Shown here: positions 5,760 through 7,182 of the stretch, piece after piece
Numbering within the stretch: the stretch's first letter is position 1
Layout: each line of letters begins with the position of its first letter
NCBI GenBank assembly: GCA_029266935.1
Contig: JAQSVY010000075.1
Coordinates: 1 to 7,182 of the forward strand
Origin: Burkholderiales bacterium
Lineage (GTDB): Bacteria > Pseudomonadota > Gammaproteobacteria > Burkholderiales > SG8-39
Length of the DNA stretch: 7,182 nt
Direction: 5' to 3'
The notes under the pieces: generated by a model
Database searches by the model: none
Seen by the model: the letters and a program-made list of their open reading frames with translations, nothing else
Told to the model about the DNA's origin: nothing
Program-made: the position numbers and the translations under genes

Positions 5760-6685
5760 TGCTGATCGATCCCCACGCGCACATGATTTCCCGCACCACG
5801 GACGACTACGAGGCCATGGCCGCCGCCGGCATCGTCGCGCTCATCGAGCCGGCGTTCTGGATCGGTCAGCCGCGCACCAACGTCGGCTCCTACCTCGACT
5901 ACCTGTCGCACATCGTCGGCTTTGAGCGCTTCCGCGCCGGCCATTTCGGCATCCGCCACTACTGCACCATCGGGTTGAACTCGAAGGAGGCGAACAACGA
6001 GGAGCTCGCCGAGGGCGTCATGGAGCTCATCCCGCGCTTCGCGCTGAAGGAAGGCGTGGTGGCGATCGGCGAGATCGGCTACGACGAGCAGACCGCGCTC
6101 GAGGACAAGTACTTCCGCCTGCAGCTGGAGCTCGCCAAGAAGCTCGACCTGCCGGTCATGATCCACACGCCCCACCGCGACAAGAAGCGCGGCACCTCGC
6201 GCTCCATGGACGTCTGCGACGAGCACGGCCTCGCCCCGAGCAAGGTGGTGGTCGACCATAACAACGAGGAGACGGTGCGCGAGACCCTCGAGCGGGGCTA
6301 TTGGGCGGCTTTCTCCATCTATCCGAGCACGAAGATGGGCAACGAGCGGATGGTCGAGATCCTGCGTCAGTTTGGTGCAAGGCAGGTGATTGTCGACTCC
6401 GCGTGCGACTGGGGTATCTCCGAGCCGCTCGGCGTCGCCAAGACCGCTAAGCTCGCGTTGCAGAAGGGAATTCCCCAGGCGGAGGTCGACCTGGCGTGCT
6501 ACCGGAATGCGCTCGAGGCGTACGGCCAGAGCGGCCAGATGAAGGAATCGGACTGGCTCAACCCCCCGGCGATCGACCAGCGCAATCTGTACGAGGGTAA
6601 TTCCATCCTGCGCGGTGGGCGGGAACCGAAGATCGAAGATGCGAAACAACCGCGCCGCAGCATGGACGATCTGATCATCAAGTAA
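5756..6685 (+). CDS. eboB: EboB, TatD-family metal-dependent hydrolase
   Basis: A 309-residue TIM-barrel hydrolase of the TatD/amidohydrolase superfamily, matching EboB of ebo clusters. The expected metal ligands are all present: H7 and H9 (DPHAHM), E106 (GEIGYD), H137 (VMIHTPHRDK), H168 (VVVDHNN) and D214 or D218 (VDSACDWG). The Ebo type also shows IEPAFWIGQPRTNVGSYLDYL near the start and AAFSIYPSTKMGNERM (184-199). There is no signal peptide, so it is probably cytoplasmic; the substrate is unknown. The start overlaps the eboA stop by four bases, with GAGG at 5747-5750 as a weak ribosome binding site. That site is better spaced for the second ATG at 5759, so the protein may start one codon later. 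It is followed after 59 nt by another exported dehydrogenase rather than by the UbiA-type eboC of canonical clusters. Confidence 0.86.
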   Translation: MMLIDPHAHMISRTTDDYEAMAAAGIVALIEPAFWIGQPRTNVGSYLDYLSHIVGFERFRAGHFGIRHYCTIGLNSKEANNEELAEGVMELIPRFALKEGVVAIGEIGYDEQTALEDKYFRLQLELAKKLDLPVMIHTPHRDKKRGTSRSMDVCDEHGLAPSKVVVDHNNEETVRETLERGYWAAFSIYPSTKMGNERMVEILRQFGARQVIVDSACDWGISEPLGVAKTAKLALQKGIPQAEVDLACYRNALEAYGQSGQMKESDWLNPPAIDQRNLYEGNSILRGGREPKIEDAKQPRRSMDDLIIK

Positions 6686-6698
6686 CAAATTCCGGTCG

Positions 6699-6704
6699 TA
6701 TACT
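6699..6704 (+). promoter_or_regulatory. Possible -10 box upstream of the second dehydrogenase
   Basis: TATACT (5 of 6 to TATAAT) lies in the 59-nt gap after eboB, 40 nt before the dehydrogenase ATG. No matching -35 box is apparent; the region where it would fall is the end of eboB. A 4-bp CCCC/GGGG stem at 6710-6723 is too short to call a terminator. Confidence 0.25.
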
Positions 6705-6728
6705 GGCTTCCCCATTTCCGGGGTCTCT

Positions 6729-6736
6729 GGGAGGAG
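6729..6736 (+). promoter_or_regulatory. Ribosome binding site of the second dehydrogenase
   Basis: GGGAGGAG lies eight bases before ATG 6745. This is a strong Shine-Dalgarno and supports the start at the head of a clear signal peptide. Confidence 0.7.
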
Positions 6737-6744
6737 CTCAGCAA

Positions 6745-7182
6745 ATGAAACTCGCAAAGGTAGGTGGGGCGCTCTCCGCCGCGTTGGTGCTTGCCGTCGC
6801 CGGCGATCCGGCCCTCGCCCAAACCAAGATCCGTCTCGAGCCGTTCGTCACCGGCGTGAACACGCCGCTCGCCATGGTGCAGGTGCCGGGCGAGAACCGC
6901 TTCTTCCTCATCGAGCAGTTCGGCCGCGTGCGCGTCATCGACAACGGCAAGATGCGCCCGGCGCCGCTGCTCGACATTCGCAGCAAGATCCCGAAGCTGC
7001 ACCATGACTTCGACGAGCGCGGCCTGCTCGGCATCGCGCTGCACCCGAAGTTCAAGGACAACGGCAAGTTCTACATCTCGTATAGCGCGCACCTCGACTT
7101 CCAGCAGGACCTCGGCCAGATGCTCTGGTATGACCACAGCAACGTGGTCGAGGAGTACACCATGACGAAGGGCGACGCGAAC
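6745..7182 (+). CDS. Secreted glucose/sorbosone (PQQ-type) dehydrogenase, N-terminal part
   Basis: An open frame of 146 codons running off the window end without a stop. Residues 1-25 are a signal peptide (MKLAKVGG, then a hydrophobic stretch, cleavage ALA|QT). The mature part opens like the glucose/sorbosone dehydrogenase beta-propeller: LEPFVTGVNTPLAMVQVPGE (31-50), FFLIEQFGRVRVIDNGK (53-69), LLDIRSKI (75-82) and the hallmark FDERGLLGIALHPKFKDNGKFYISYS (89-114). The family normally has several hundred residues, so most of the protein lies beyond the window, including the catalytic His/Arg region. Location is probably periplasmic. It follows eboB on the same strand and mirrors the dehydrogenase downstream of eboF, though the two share little in the visible parts and are not recent duplicates. 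Some family members lack dehydrogenase activity, so function is by family only. Confidence 0.82.
   Translation, partial: MKLAKVGGALSAALVLAVAGDPALAQTKIRLEPFVTGVNTPLAMVQVPGENRFFLIEQFGRVRVIDNGKMRPAPLLDIRSKIPKLHHDFDERGLLGIALHPKFKDNGKFYISYSAHLDFQQDLGQMLWYDHSNVVEEYTMTKGDAN

Noticed and set aside
6710..6723. CCCC...GGGG hairpin in the eboB-dehydrogenase gap as a terminator
   Set aside because: The stem is only 4 bp and no T run follows.
5411..6757. 448-codon minus-strand open frame opposite eboA/eboB
   Set aside because: It spans two well-supported genes and the gap after them, with low-complexity R/V/L/A composition and no motif. It is a shadow of GC-rich coding sequence.

Overview
The window is a GC-rich (about two thirds by eye) bacterial segment, most probably from a proteobacterium. 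The guess rests on three things: an IRP1/AcnA-type aconitase, a Host_attach family protein beside it, and a PQQ-type dehydrogenase paired with a c-type cytochrome. Codons mostly end in G or C, with a few short patches that do not, notably in the aconitase. There are no rRNA, tRNA, CRISPR or insertion-sequence signals.

Layout. From 1 to 1243 (+) is the C-terminal part of an aconitase that enters from outside the window. It is broken at about 723 by what looks like a 41-nt deletion removing a conserved segment and shifting the frame. From 1281 to 1730 (+) is a small Host_attach (AtsE-like) protein. Its 3' end overlaps by 56 bp the convergent 3' end of a minus-strand group. In transcription order that group is eboF (4929-3544), a secreted PQQ-type sugar/sorbosone dehydrogenase (3458-2253) and a secreted diheme cytochrome c (2250-1675). 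Seventeen bases upstream of eboF, pointing the other way, are eboA (4947-5759) and eboB (5756-6685, 4-base overlap). A second secreted dehydrogenase of the glucose/sorbosone family follows (6745 to beyond the window).

The main story is the centre. EboA, EboB and EboF belong to the ebo (edb) set, known from cyanobacterial scytonemin synthesis, pseudomonads and eustigmatophyte plastids, and proposed to help move a metabolite precursor to the periplasm. Here the set is split into divergent arms and flanked on both sides by exported beta-propeller dehydrogenases, one closely coupled to a diheme cytochrome c. My inference is a combined module: Ebo proteins make or deliver a compound to the periplasm, where PQQ enzymes oxidise it and pass electrons to the cytochrome. 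The prenyltransferase (EboC), EboD and EboE partners are not visible here.

The two arms diverge from a 17-bp gap containing a perfect 8-bp palindrome that reads as a -10-like box on both strands. Neither divergent gene has a Shine-Dalgarno sequence, which suggests leaderless or nearly leaderless transcripts.
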